The translations under genes and the position numbers were made by a program. Under the pieces are notes generated by a model, which did not search any database, was not told where the DNA came from, and saw only the letters and a list, made by a program, of their open reading frames with translations. Of a DNA stretch of 64,000 nt, positions 39,155 to 51,941 are shown piece after piece. The stretch is from Capitella teleta (lineage: Eukaryota; Annelida; Polychaeta; Capitellidae): contig KB309665.1 of the NCBI GenBank assembly GCA_000328365.1, positions 3,349 to 67,348 of the forward strand, read 5' to 3'. Within the stretch, counting starts at the first letter, position 1, and each line of letters starts with the position of its first letter.

Positions 39155-41261
39155 TTTTTTTTTTTCACATTTTCAAATCGAAATTTCGGGTACGATAATA
39201 GCCTTCATTGCATACATTGTCAGCTGAATCGAATGGCCTTCAACATGAATTAACCAGACGGTGTAGTACAATTAATTGGCATTCGGAATTATGAAACTGA
39301 GCATTACGCGATATGTTAATGAACGGAACCTCTTTGCATAATGAGCCCCGCCCCCTCCTGCTGTGCGTGCATCCAATGAATATTTATGAGACACCTGTGG
39401 GGTGCTGTTCATATGATAGCACTGACACCATGGATAATCCACCGACGAAAGGGTAATCGCCGACAAAATTGCAATCGGATATTTCTACAAATAATTAAAT
39501 AGATTTCTCGTTTAATTGGTGAGTCTCAAATGCATTGGTGAAATGGGCTCAATTTTGCGCAATTTCTTCTGTTTATTCACGATTTGTGATTTCATCGGTG
39601 TTCATTATAGTGGAAGTTGATTCATTCTTCTTCCTTTCTTTCAAGAAGGCTTTTGAAGTACAAGTAATGATACAAGTCTTGTTTTATACATACAAACAGT
39701 ACAATTGCTTTTAAAAATTGTAATATACGTTTGCATAATGAATAATTATATCTACAATAATTATGTGGAGGAATCCTCACAAAGAAACGTAAATAGCCGT
39801 CGAAATAAAGATTGATATTAAATGTAATAAATGCAATTAAAAGCTTTTTCGTTTTATATAATCAATAACGTCAGATCAGTTATCGTCTTTGGTCGGAATT
39901 CTTGCCGGAGTTAACAAAAGTCGCATTCATAAACTACAAAGAATTAAAATCTCAACTGCAATAATTGAATTGTAAAATTATAAAACTGTATTCGTTGCAT
40001 TTATAGTAAATACTCACTTTATTATTTTGTTGTGCTTTGCATCGCCATGGCAACCAATGTCTTCGCCGCTCGCTTTGAATCGCGTCATTCTCATTCGTTG
40101 CTGATCAATAATAATTACATATTATTCATAATTTAGCAGCACAAAACTTGCACTGGCAATCTTATCCCGCCGACAGTGCGTTCCTGTTGTGATCTCCTGG
40201 TTCTCGATTCGGTCATCCACCCATCCGATTCCTCGCGAGCCAGATTTCCAAGTGGGTTGAAATGAATATCTTTGTAGCACCGGCGTGCAGTGATTTGGGT
40301 AATCGAAATGAGCCGGTTTCTCTTGCAGTTGTTGGACTCTTCATAGCTGAAATCTTACAGGTATATACTGCTCACATGCCGTATAACCACTAATTATTGA
40401 TGAAAGCCACGCTGCCATCCTGCTTCATCGTGGATCTCCCCATGCGCGATAAATAATATCATTCCTATTATAATGAATGCATATAAAAGTGGAATATATT
40501 TATATCCCTATATCCCAATAATCTACAATTCTACATTGCGCTCGAGTCGGAGAATCATAAATTTTAATACGACATTATGTTCTTCTATAAATCGGGCTTA
40601 GGCTGATATCGATTTCAATCAATTACGATGATCTTTGTAGATTTAAAATTAGAAGGGTTCTATAATTATGTTTCACATAATAATATTATATGTGTGGCCG
40701 AGAAGCCCCAAGGTGCAGTTTGTTTTACCTGATGCATTTCCTATGGTGGTCATTGTTGTCTGTTATATGAATGTGTTCAAGAGAACAATCTGGTTTCGCT
40801 GCCATCCAATTGACGTGCATGTTTTTCACGTGCGTCATGTTGCTTCAAATTGCAGGGTAATTCCCGTCACTCGGTGAATGTATCCGACGGCAGCCTTGAT
40901 TCAGTATTGCGTAATCCAGTTTGATCATTTTGTGCATCTATAATTCCATTCACTCACCTTTGGTGTTTGCTCTTAATAAGCGACTTCATTATCTCTTGGT
41001 GTGTGTAGGAGGTCAAAGCACTCTTCAAAAGGCGAGCGATAGTACTTATGGGGATATGATAAAACGTGTAAAAGTGCACACATTGATTGATTGAGTCGAA
41101 TACATTCATCACAATCTGTTGATCAATTCGTCTCACCATTCGTCTGCTTCAGGTGCTTGGTTGTCTGATTTCATCACTATCCAATCATGGCGTCGTTGTC
41201 CGTGACCATTGACGGGTAAGAGGAAGTTTGCACGAAGAACGAGACAGACGCCAGGGTCACC
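37906..41261. other. Intergenic, upstream of the SLC17 gene
   Basis: AT-rich DNA with a TTTA repeat at 39115-39156 running into a T-tract. Short open frames such as 38783-39004 have no recognisable domains. The last few hundred bases before 41262 probably hold the promoter and 5' UTR of the transporter. Confidence 0.45.
39115..39166. repeat. (TTTA)n microsatellite with T tract
   Basis: About ten TTTA units followed by a T-run. Confidence 0.95.
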
Positions 41262-44200
41262 ATGGCAACCGATGAAACAACTGAGAATCCGGCGTCTTCG
41301 GGTTTTTATCTCCCCAGACGTTACGTCATCACGTTCATGCTCTTTCTGGGGATGCTTATTACGCACGCGCAACGGGTGAACATCGCCGTCACTGCTGTCA
41401 CCATCCTGGACAAAACCATCTCAGAGAAATTAGACGGAGGTGCTATTGACGTGAGTGTTTTCGCTTTGAATGAGCACGCGGTTCTGCTATTGTTTAATCA
41501 TTTCTTGTGCATAATATTGCTCCTGTATGGAATGATTTCTTATTATTTGTAATTTATTATAGGTGACAAATCGTAAGCCATTTCGTAACAAACTGAAACG
41601 ATTAATCTATATTTGATAAGCGATTTTCGCTTTCCGTAATTCTCTTGATTTTTCCTTACACCGATGTAATTTTTATATTTATCAATAATCTTGCTTATAT
41701 CAAATGCTGAAATCGCATAAATAGGATTGGAATGAGATTACACGTTGGGTAAGAAAAAAAAATATAGTATTACTGATTTCCCAGAACGGCCAATATTTCC
41801 ACCAATAAATATTTAATTGCTTGGGTAATTCTCAAATATATAAGGTTGCTCTGAGCTGGGATCTAAAGAAAGAGAGAAAGAAAAAGAAAAAAGGAAGAAT
41901 AGATGAGAGACTGTGCTTAATTGGGGCACTTTAATGTTCATAATTCATTAGTGTTAAGTATAATTATAAGAGATAAAGTTTCAAGTTGTATCTGCTATTT
42001 TTGAGTCCTCATGATTTGATTTTTTAATTTATCTGTTTTAATTTATTTCTGTTTTGATGACGATAAGAGAAGAGGAGTGGTACAAGTAAGCATAAACACC
42101 CCATTGTTTATTTTATTTCCTTTCATTTTTCAATCGATTTTCCTTTTTACCTGACAAATTCAATGCTTCCTTTCATCTCTCTTATTCATTGCTCGATTCA
42201 CAAACCAGGCTGATTTTTGATGAAATATATTCTTACGTGGGCAGTCGATCAGGAAAATGTAAAATTTTCCTCATGGTATTCCTGTGTTTCTTTCACATCT
42301 TTCCCGTCCCCTTCTCCTCATAAATACGAGCAATGACATAACTCCTTTTCAGGTTCCCGATGTGGAATGGGACAGCCAGATGGTGGGAATCCTCCACTCC
42401 GTCTTCTACGTTGGTTACCTGATCACCCAGATACCGGGTGGCTACCTGAGCACCGTCCTGCCCAGTCACAGGTATCTCTGTCTCTGCCTCGTCTCCCATC
42501 AACTTCCTCCCGTCTCACTTCGTCTTGCAGAATCTTCGGTGGCTGCATTGCGTTGTCGTGCGCAATGAACATGATGCTGCCAGTCGCCATTGAAAACGTC
42601 GGCTTCACCTTCACGTGCACTGTGAGGGTCCTGCAGGGTCTTTGCGAGGTAGCTAGCGCTGGTTGTATATAGTTCAAGAACTTCATATCATGACCACAGG
42701 GGGTGCTCTACCCTAGCTGCTATGCTGTGATGCGACACTGGACCACACCCGATGAGAAATCGAGGGTCGGTGCTCTGGTTTTAACAGGTATACGTGATCA
42801 CACTTCTTGTGGTATTCTTGCTTACTTGCTGATTCACAGGCGCCTACCTGGGACCTGTCATCGGCCTCTCGCTGTCGGGATCAGTGACGCATTACATTGG
42901 ATGGAATTACGTCTACTACATTCACGGTATGTCATTAATACTTCTACTTTGAAACCCCCGTGTCTTAATTGAAGCGATACTGACAGCTGATTGGTTCTCG
43001 CCCCTTGAAGCAGTGTGATAATAATATGAACGTTTATCTTAGGCGATCGAATGGCACCTGAACCATAAGGGAAAAAATGTGGCATTTTTTTACTTCATAT
43101 TTCGATCATTAGATCGATGAATCCGCAGCTGTAGCGCATATTTATCCCGCGAGTCGATCGTAACCAGGTGTCGCATTGCGCCAGTCTACACGGCACTGAT
43201 GCACCGGCGAAAGCAGATATATCTAGTGAAATTCCTGATTTAGATCAGCTGCTGAAATGTCACAAATGATTGCGAAATAAGGAACCGATTACAAAGACAC
43301 TTGTGTAGCATTACTTTGTCGATCGCCATCCGGGCGAATCGAACAACTGATATTTCGATTTCAAATCAATCGGTTCTCCATGGAAACGCGCACAGTACGT
43401 GTTCCACGAAACGTGTGATATGATATGTTGAACCTATTATGTTGTTCTATGTTTCATATAATATCACAAGGGGCACCGAATAGCTCAGTCGGTTTTACCG
43501 GCTGAGTACAATCCTATGCCGACCGTGGGGGTCGAGGTCCCGGGTTCGAGACTCGATCAGGCCACGGGCGTTATGATTGTGAATTATAATTGTAATCCGT
43601 TATAATTGTAATTCTTCGGTGACTCTGCAGTGCTGCCCAACTGCGTAACAAGGCCGGGCGTTGTGTACTACTGTCTATGGTGGTATACAGGATAAAGAAC
43701 CCTTGGGATTTATCGATAAGAGTAGGGGGAAACCCCGGTCCCGGGCCTTCTGTTCTGGTGCCCGTATCATCCGATAGGATTGGGTGGAGCCGTAAAACCC
43801 CATCATGTTCATGATCATGTTCATGTATAATATCACAGGCCTTTGATATGCAATGCAGGTTCCTTTGGATTGGTGTGGTTCGTTCTGTGGATTCTATTTT
43901 CACATGAAAGACCCAACACTCACCCCACAATCAGCGATGCAGAACTGAAATCCATCGAAGCATCGCAGGGAGACGCAGCACTCCAGTACAAAGTGAGCAA
44001 ATTAAAAAAAAAAAAAGATAAAAAATAAATAAAAATAAAAAGAATAAACAGAATTGAAAATGCATTTACAGCGGAATTTGAATTGTCGCCAATACAAATC
44101 ATAATGCACATTCCCGCTCGTGATTCAATACAATCACAACGCACTTTCCCGTCGTTGACACAATCATGACGCACTTTTTGCTTTCACAGAATGAGAAAGT

Positions 44201-45984
44201 TCCCTGGAAGGAGATCTTCATGTCGCTTCCCGTGCACGCACTGAATGTCTGTAATTTCGCTCGCAGTTTCATCTTCTTTCTGCTGCTCACCAATGAGCCC
44301 GCGTACGTCAACGCTTTCGGCTTCAGTCTGGCAGAGGTGAGTCACCCTCAATAAACGACCTTCAGTAAAATTGAACCTCCCAACAGAACGGAGTATTTTC
44401 CGCCCTGCCACACGCCACCATGGCCATCCTGGCGCTTCTTGGGGGTCCTATCGCCGATTGGATGATCGCCGATTCAATGTTCAACATCACACAAGTCCGC
44501 AAGCTCTTCACTTGCATCGGTGAGTCAATATACTCATTAGTGGAGCTGTGGAGAATTGTGAAATATCGCTCAGGGTTTGGCATGGAAGCCCTTTGCTTGT
44601 ATTGCTTGAGCTTCATCGAAGACGGCACCATCGCCATCGTGTTCTTAACCATCGGAGTCGGGAGCAGTGCTGCCACTATATCAGGTGAGCACTCGTGAAT
44701 TCAATCATAATTTATATCCAGGTGTGAATTCATTCAGGTTGGCAGATCAACCACCTGGATCTCGCTCCGAGGTACGCCAGCGTCCTGGCCGGAATCACAA
44801 CCACGGTGGGCACCGTCGCAGGGATCATTAATCCGCTGATTGTCGGAGTGATGACCAAAGATCAGGTCAGTTCAGTGACCCCATCAGATGACGTCATCAG
44901 CTGTTGTCTTTCGATCAGGATCTGCGCAGTTGGCAGTATGTGTTCATTTTGAGTGCTTCTATTCTTGTGTTTGCTGTCATCTTCTACGCCGTGTTTGGCT
45001 CCGGTAAGGAGGTCACCAACCCTTTCCAAATCCAAATCCATATCCAAATCCAAATCCAACTCAAAATCCAATTCCAATTTCAATTCCAAATTCAATTCCA
45101 AATTTAATTCAAAATCAAATTCAAAATCAAATTCCACTTCCAAATCAAAATTAAAATCCAAATCCAACTCAAAATCCAATTCCAATTCCAATTCCAAATT
45201 CAATTGAAAATTTAATTGAAAATCAAAATCAAATTCCATTTCCAAATCAAAATCCAAATCCAACTCAAAATCCAATTCCAATTCCAATTCCAAATTCAAT
45301 TTAAAATTTAATTGAAAATCAAAATCAAATTTCATTTCCAAATCAAAATCCAAATCCAACTCAAAATCCAATTCCAATTCCAATTCAATTTAAAATTTAA
45401 TTGAAAATCAAAATCAAATTCCATTTTCAAATCAAAATCCAAATCCAACTCAAAATCAAATTCCAATTCCAATTCCAAATTCAATTCAAAATTTAATTGA
45501 AAATCAAAATCAAATTCCATTTCCAAATCAAAATCAAAATCTAAATCCAACTCAAAATCTAAATCAAAATCAAAATCAAAATCAAATTCAATTCCAAGTA
45601 CATTCTAAGTATAATTCCAATTCCAATTCCAATTCTAAGTACATGTACATTCTAAATAAATTCCAATTCCGATTGAATTGCAGTAATTTTCCTGCGCAAT
45701 AATTGTGACTGTCACCAACAGGTGATCTGCAACCATGGGCTGAGCCGAAAGGTGAACTTCAGGTCATTGAAAAGTGCAATCCATTTGAGCAAAAGCCTTA
45801 CGGAACCTTCTCCGGTCAGATGGACGACAATGGAAAACCAGTCGATGACGATCTCGCTAAAACTCCTCAGTTGCCAGAAGAAAGCGAGCAGGACAACATC
45901 CCATCTGACGCCACGATGGCAGAAGAAGGGGAAGCCCCTCCACCTGGTCCCTCTGAGGGAGAAGTGGAGGAGGCAGCGCGGTAA
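41262..45984 (+). CDS. SLC17A: VGLUT-like SLC17 organic anion transporter
   Basis: Twelve exons (41262-41450, 42353-42471, 42531-42648, 42700-42787, 42840-42926, 43859-43992, 44190-44336, 44387-44519, 44574-44684, 44738-44865, 44919-45003, 45722-45984) give 533 aa. It is a major-facilitator protein with about 12 membrane spans. VGLUT landmarks: [88 protein letters not shown]. Residues equivalent to VGLUT His128, Arg184, Glu191 and Arg322 are kept (about H78, R135, E142, R270). Family members load glutamate or other anions into vesicles or lysosomes; the exact substrate is inferred. The start has a CACCATGG context. The first luminal loop is shorter than in vertebrate VGLUT. The C-tail is acidic and proline-rich. 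Confidence 0.9.
43471..43825 (+). mobile_element. tRNA-derived SINE, copy C (most complete)
   Basis: A complete-looking copy in SLC17 intron 5. The head GGGGCACCGAATAGCTCAGT has the A box at 43481-43492 and B box GGTTCGAGACT at 43543-43553. The body runs to GGAGCCGTAAAACCCCATCA and is followed by a CATGTTCATGAT-type short tail. It is flanked by the exact 12-bp duplication TATAATATCACA (43457-43468 and 43826-43837). It is transcribed in the same direction as the host gene. Confidence 0.95.
45014..45665. repeat. Degenerate AAATCC/AATTCC satellite in the last SLC17 intron
   Basis: About 650 bp of 6-bp based repeat (AAATCC, AATTCC, AAATTC variants) arranged in a higher-order unit of roughly 110 bp that recurs several times (for example CAATTCCAAATTCAATT then AAAATTTAATTGAAAATC). 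The plus strand is almost free of G. The long apparent frames on both strands (Asp/Glu/Phe/Leu or Lys/Ser/Asn) come from the repeat and are not genes. Confidence 0.93.
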
Positions 45985-46667
45985 TCACATGTGCTGTGAC
46001 GTCAGGTCACGTGTGACGTCAGACCTCTAGTCATTAGTTACTGGTGTGATGGACATCGTGTTCATTTCGATGCTGTTGTGAGAAGTGCTTATTGTTGACG
46101 TTTCTCAAGTGCTCAAATCGTTTCCTTTTGTTCCATTTTGTCTTTCATTGTTTCATTTGAGTTGACGATTGAATCCTTAGGCCTAATGATAAATTAACTG
46201 CTGAGCATTTATTTTAATCGATCTCGGGTTTTATGTGACCAATATTAATTCCCTGCATACTTAAGTCCATTATCAGTTCATACTCTACGCCTGCACGACC
46301 AGACCTTCATAAAGCTCCTTTAGTTTGCAGCCTTCTTTTTATTGTTGTATTTTTCTTCTGTTCAATTGAGAGAAAAATTCGTAAAACAAGCCGACATCTC
46401 GTGACTCCCCGGGTGCCAATATACTCACTTAGGTTTTAATAGATTGTACTTTGACTAGGAAATGACCAATTATGGAGGGTTGGTGAATTCTGTGTTGTTA
46501 AATACTGCAGTAATTCATGAAGTGGTTTACGTTTTTCTCTCTTGGTACTTACGTGTTGTTGTATATCGTATAATTATAGCACAATTACCTTCCCACAGCA
46601 ACGTGTTTAAAAATAAAAAGTTGCGCTATTTATTTATTCATTTATTTATTTATTTAATTATTTATTT

Positions 46668-46712
<45 letters not shown>

Positions 46713-47887
46713 GATATCTTATTCTTTTCAATTCAACTCACAATGTTTGATTCGTGGCAGATATGTCATTCACAGTTCTCGCTTCCCAAACACCTCGATT
46801 GCATCACTCCTTGACCGATGTTTTGAGGTAGATTTAAGGACAGCTTTGACATCCTTCTCCACTCTGTGCACAGTGGTTCTTGTTCGCACCCTGCGGCTCT
46901 TCTCCATCCACTCTGTCACATTGTCACTCTATTGAGTCTGTTCTTTCTTCCTTCTTCTTCTCCTGCCTTCAACGCTGCAATATTGTCTTCGTGAGGTTGT
47001 CATGTCTGATGGTACACGTATAACCAAGCCATGCTCTATATTTTGTAGTTCTATATTCACCATGGATTACACCTCACTGTCACTGAGCGTATATATAAAT
47101 ATAATAATATTCGACACATCCTAAGTGGCCTGATTGTAACTTGTCAGCTGATGTCTGAATATCTTAGAGGGACGCATCTGGGCCTTTTGACTCCTTTGGG
47201 AAATGCGATGCCAGCGTCTCCATGTCGCGTCCTTGAATGACTCCACAGTGAGCTATTACTGACTAAGTGAGGTCGATCCTCCTCAAGGGATTCTTTCCGT
47301 TTCATGCTTCGAGGAAGAGGATCACGGGGACAACATCTTTTGCCTGGACAACATTTACAACAACAACAACAACCGAAAAGAAGCGCTGCAAACATTTCCC
47401 TCGTGGGATTTATTTATAAGAGTGCTTTCTATTGGCTGCGTCCTGTTCGGTGACCTTGATTGCAAGCCCTCTGGTGAAAAATCAACATTCATTCATTCAT
47501 GCCGATTAAAGCGATTATTGCTTCTTTTTAAGGACGAATATAGTTCAATACGATTCTACGAAGTGTTATGTACGGCTATTGTGTAACACAAGCCTGTATG
47601 TGACCTGTGTGAATGTCCTATGTACTAATTAAGCCACAGTAAACCTTCGATGCTATCCATACGTCGAACATGCTTTCTCTCCCTACACGTGTAGCAAATA
47701 TTGCGACAGTGTAGAGAGTAGTCACTCGAAGGAATAAGCGATGATTCATGCTAGCGATAAATAGTATTTACCATGCACTCGTTATGTACATTGAAGGTTT
47801 TCTCGACGTAATGTCGTTCAAACACACTTATCCATATACAAATACATATAAACCTACCTTTACCATCCAGTACGGACAATTTTGGCA
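45985..47887. other. SLC17 3' flank and gene-poor DNA
   Basis: Presumed 3' UTR, then a TTTA repeat (46628-46669) joined to a 40-bp T-run. A minus-strand frame at 47144-47395 starts with a Cys-rich stretch (GCCCCCKCCPGKRCC), but has no supporting context. No gene is recognised. Confidence 0.45.
46628..46710. repeat. (TTTA)n and poly-T tract
   Basis: Imperfect TTTA repeat followed by about 40 T. Read on the minus strand this is an A-tail followed by TAAA units, which could be the end of a decayed retroposon, although no body is recognised. Confidence 0.9.
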
Positions 47888-48047
47888 GTGGAATTACTTA
47901 ACAAATCCCGTGAATGAGTATCAACGCAACTTCAAGAGTCTGATCAAGGCTGAAAGGCGTAGACATGGCCAATGCCCCCCCCCCTTCCCCATGGCAGAGG
48001 GAGTGGCAGTCCTCAAACTCCTCACCCAGCCCGGATCAAAGTTGCAG
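47888..48047 (+). CDS. Candidate orphan exon, family not recognised
   Basis: A stretch bounded by an acceptor (TTTTGGCAG) and a donor (CAG/GTAAGG) reads WNYLTNPVNEYQRNFKSLIK then AERRRHGQCPPPFPMAEGVA and LKLLTQPGSKLQ without stops. The composition looks like a real globular protein and differs from the AT-rich surroundings. I cannot name the family and see no partner exons, so it could be a remnant or one exon of a gene with very long introns. Confidence 0.35.
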
Positions 48048-49610
48048 GTAAGGGGGGGTGGTGTGTTGAAGCATGCCATTCTCGGTCGCTTCACATGGGA
48101 AGGTCAATGGCCGTATGAAAATTATGTTGTTCTGACCGCATCTTCTATTTGGTCTGCTCTTTGAGGTGACCGGTGTCCGCCTGAGGTTCCCTGTGATGGC
48201 AAAAATATCGAGTTTCGTTTCCTGTCTGCGAGAGGAGGCAGCTCCCTGTTGAATGGAAAAGTAGGCCCCTATAGCGAAACGGATTTACCCCATGCACACG
48301 AACAATATATAGAATGACATCATTTTGTTTAGAGCGGAATTCCCTAATGCATGTGCTTTTCTTTAAGCCCCCTTGTTAATAACATCACGCTACACTGTAT
48401 TATATTGGCAGCAAGTAACTTCTTATTCGTGTCCTTGTAACGAGCAAGTATAGTACAATGGATTGCAATGTAATATTATAATGTGTATATGTATATAATT
48501 CGTGTTCATTTTGTGATGCATGCATGTATGTTTGTTTGTTGGTTGTTTTTTGTTTGTTTTGTTTGTTTGTTTTGCGTGACTCCACGATCAATCCTGAAGT
48601 GGAATTATAGGAGAGCACGCGTGTATTGCATAATAATATTACGCACATTCCATGTTAATTTGCGCTTTATTTCACTTCATAATAAATAGCAAACTATGAT
48701 TAGTAATCTAATTTGTGCAATATAAGCGTCGCCAATTGCGTTACCTGGCAATTTCAACCGTTGGTTAAGTATAGAGTGTTGGCGTCTTTTCTTTTCCCAG
48801 GGGCTGAAACCTTTTGCGGAAGCAAAAATTGCATAATTCTTATTTCCTGTTCAAGGAGCTGAACACGTTCAAAGCAACATCTGTCAGCATGACCCAGAAA
48901 AAAAGAGAGAGAGAGAGAAAGAAAAAAAGCTTTCAACGCTCAACTCAACACACTGGATAATTCAGGATGACTTTGTGGCATTCAGATATTCACCTAAGTT
49001 CACCCATAGTTAACTGTTTAGCTCAGTGGTAGAGCGTGCGACTTTCAATTGAAAGGGGTTCAATTCCCCTGGGTCACTACATACAGGTGTATCAAAGTAG
49101 TCTCTAAAATGAGGTCAGTACTAAAACGGAAGGGAGCCTTATAACTGTAACGGCTCAACTCACCTCATATCCTATCATCGTGATCATCTCAATGATTCTC
49201 GAACCCTCTTATATAAGAAGTATTTTCATTGTCATAAAACAAATCAAAACGAATCTCCTATAGCGTGCCTTACGTCGTTATATTACCCAAGAATTGAAAT
49301 CATGTTCATGATTTATATGTGTCTTACTTATTATTGCATTTGCACAATGCACATGCAAACATATGTTCATTTCATTTTCATCACTTATGAAACTATCAAT
49401 TACATAATGAGCCACTCTGAGTCCTTACACGGAAGAAGAACATGTCGATCTCAGTCGAGTCACCACGAGGATCTTAACCGGGCGGATATTGTCAAAGGCA
49501 CGCATATCGGCGCGATTCTCCCCCAAGGTGAACCTGGCTGTATTAAAAAAAATGGCAATGCTAGTGATTCGTGTACAAAATGAAAGTTCTTGAGGGATGG
49601 AACAGCAGGA
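48048..49610. other. Gene-poor DNA with a tRNA-like remnant
   Basis: No gene is recognised. At 49018-49080 a tRNA-like segment has an A-box-like TAGCTCAGTGGTAGAGC and a T-arm GGGGTTCAATTCCCC, but its acceptor stem does not pair and the variable loop is missing, so it is a decayed tRNA or SINE head. Confidence 0.45.
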
Positions 49611-49611
49611 C

Positions 49612-49935
49612 TTTGAATTGAATTGAATTTGTTTATTTATCCGAAATATTTCGAATTACAATACAAATAACATGAGATTAACAATTTAGAAATCACCAAT
49701 AAAAAATAAATATCGAACAGCGCAGGGGAAGACATAGAGGTGTATATTTTCCTTGGCTAAGAACGCGCAATGCATTGTGTGTGATGAGGTTGGGCCAACG
49801 ATTCGCATTCCCATCAATCAGCTGAAAGCGACGACCTGCGTCCATCTCAACCGGAAATAATACGGCCAATTATACGTGTCAAGGAGCGATGTGCAGTTCA
49901 TGGTCTTGAGCAACCACTTCACAGGTTCCCTGGTC
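49612..49935 (-). mobile_element. Probable LINE 3' end
   Basis: On the minus strand the segment ends with ATAAATAAACAAATTCAATTCAATTC, a polyA-type signal joined to an AATTC short-repeat tail as in the other LINE here. The part before it is GC-richer and may be the end of a reverse-transcriptase ORF or 3' UTR, but no motif is clear. Confidence 0.35.
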
Positions 49936-50339
49936 ATATAAATAATGACACAAGCATACACCGATGACAGGTGGTATCTCACTGGCTGCTTGCTATTTAT
50001 AGTAACATTTAGTCAACTGGTCGTTTTCAGCAAATACTGTGAATTCATTTTCACTCGCCTCACGTTTTCTGTTTTCTGTTTTCTTTCTCCTCTTTATTTT
50101 CTTTTTCTTTCAGGTGGCTGGAGTGCCAGCGGCCGAAAGGCCACTACGCCAGTCTCCTAAGTTATATATTCATTGTTTACTCTTCTTCTTGCTTTTTACC
50201 ACAATAAATGTTTTGTCTGTCTGTCTGTCTGTCTCTCGCCTTGTGAGCCATCTTGGGAATTCCGAGTGACGTCATGTGAAATCGAGTGAAATGGATGTAC
50301 CAAAATAGGGGTGAGTTTTCATCGGTGTGTGGCGGTGCT

Positions 50340-51730
50340 TCTTTTCAGTAGCGCCGGAGACCAGTGAAGAGCATCCACTCACCCTACGGCACTTATACGC
50401 CACCTACAACAGAGTTCTCCGACGATAGCTGATTACAGAAGACGTTCTTTCCACTCTGGAGACTCGCTTCCATGTTGTTGGACAGCGATGACTGCACGGA
50501 AAAGGCGCTTTACTTGGATCTGCGATTAATTGCTCACCGAAGACTGTTCGCTGCAAGGGACAACACACCAATCTCTACACTATTGCCAAGTCTCTACATG
50601 CAGCTATCCCTGCCGTTAATTGGCCGAAAATAAAGGACATCTTTGACAAATTTGCTGACCACTACTCATTTAATTACTGCCCCGCCGGACTTGAGTATCC
50701 GGTGACTTTGTATGGAGACCTCATCCCTTACAAAGGAATCCAAATATGCAGAACATCAGATGAAAAAAAAACCATGCCAACTTTTGACAAGTCCAGTCTC
50801 ATCCAGGGAGAAGGAGACGGAGCAGGAGGCTTCATTCCCTCGTCCCTCCACTTTTTCTTCTTCTTATCCTTCTTCACCCTAAAAAAGTTGTATGAGAGGT
50901 TGAAGCAGGAAAAAACTAGAGAAGATGAAGGGGAGAAACAAGAGTATAGCGAAAATTATGATTTTGAATAAATAAATGATTAGACTGTTTTCCTCCTTGT
51001 CTTTCTTCTGATTGACCCCTGCCATCTACCTGTATCACCACCTCCTTTGGCCTCTTTACCCATTCTTTCCTTCTCTTCTTTTTAGGTTTCCGACCGTGTA
51101 ATGAGAGGTTCGGTCTTGCTCACTGCAGAGCAACGAGAGGCGGTGTTATTGGTTCTGGAAGACCAGGAACGTATCTCATTTTTCAATCTCCCAGATCAAG
51201 GAACCCACGGATGAGAGCGTCCTTCTTGAAACAGAGAACTATCTGGAAATGTTTGGATTTCAAGGGGATAACAAATCCAAGAGACATCAATCGACAAATC
51301 AAAACCGCCGCTTGGCTCTTCTATCAAGTACGATTGAAGACACTAATTGGGCAGGCAAAAGGGGGAGTATATCCGCTCGAGAAAGTGCTCAACCTAGGAT
51401 ACGTTGAACCCCAACGACTGAAAGGTCGAGCGATAATTAGTTTAATGACATCGCCCAGCATGGTTGGGTGTCTTGTGGCCTGGGAGGAGTGGAGACCTTC
51501 GCTGGAAGAAAAACACTAAATCCACACCCTATATACGCTTCGGCCAATATCAACAACAACCTTCAAAGCCTTTGTCAGAGGAGACAAATTTGTATTTTCA
51601 AACATAAAAAGACCCAAGTCAAAACAGGAAGAAGAAATTGTAGGGGGCTTCAAGAAGGTTACTATAGCAACACAAGGCTCAATTGTGAACCCAGAGCTTG
51701 TGACCTGGGAATGGGTCATTGATTTGCGTA
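50340..51730 (+). pseudogene. Possible decayed coding region, family unknown
   Basis: Several plus-strand stretches look coding but sit in different frames and are not joined by clear splice sites. About 50527-50895 reads HTNLYTIAKSLHAAIPAVNW then FADHYSFNYCPAGLEYPV; about 51100-51210 reads LTAEQREAVLLVLEDQERIS; and 51211-51519 holds a 102-codon frame. It could be a broken gene or mobile-element remnant. No domain is recognised. Confidence 0.25.
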
Positions 51731-51941
51731 ACATGCATGAGTTACCATGCTCTTGTAGTGATAATTAAAACCACTCGGTGCACCCCGCACCATGTCTGCC
51801 ACCCCCGAAGACCCTTGGGCACCTCATTAACTAACTTCGTGCATATCATAAGCGCATTCATTCTGCTCATTGATATTGTCTCTAATAGCAATTAATACGT
51901 GTCGCAATTAACGGTCTTAGAATATATTTGCTGATATCATC

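Noticed and set aside
44862-45550. Long Asp/Glu/Phe/Leu-rich and Lys/Ser/Asn-rich frames
   Set aside because: They are translations of the AAATCC-type satellite on both strands; no start context or domain.
47144-47395. Cys-rich minus-strand frame resembling a small membrane protein
   Set aside because: The poly-Cys start comes from a CAA/ACA-rich simple run on the plus strand; there is no upstream exon, and a TATA-like sequence lies too close to the ATG to serve it.
49018-49080. Possible tRNA gene
   Set aside because: A-box-like and T-arm sequences are present, but the acceptor ends do not pair and there is no variable loop. At best it is a tRNA-derived remnant.
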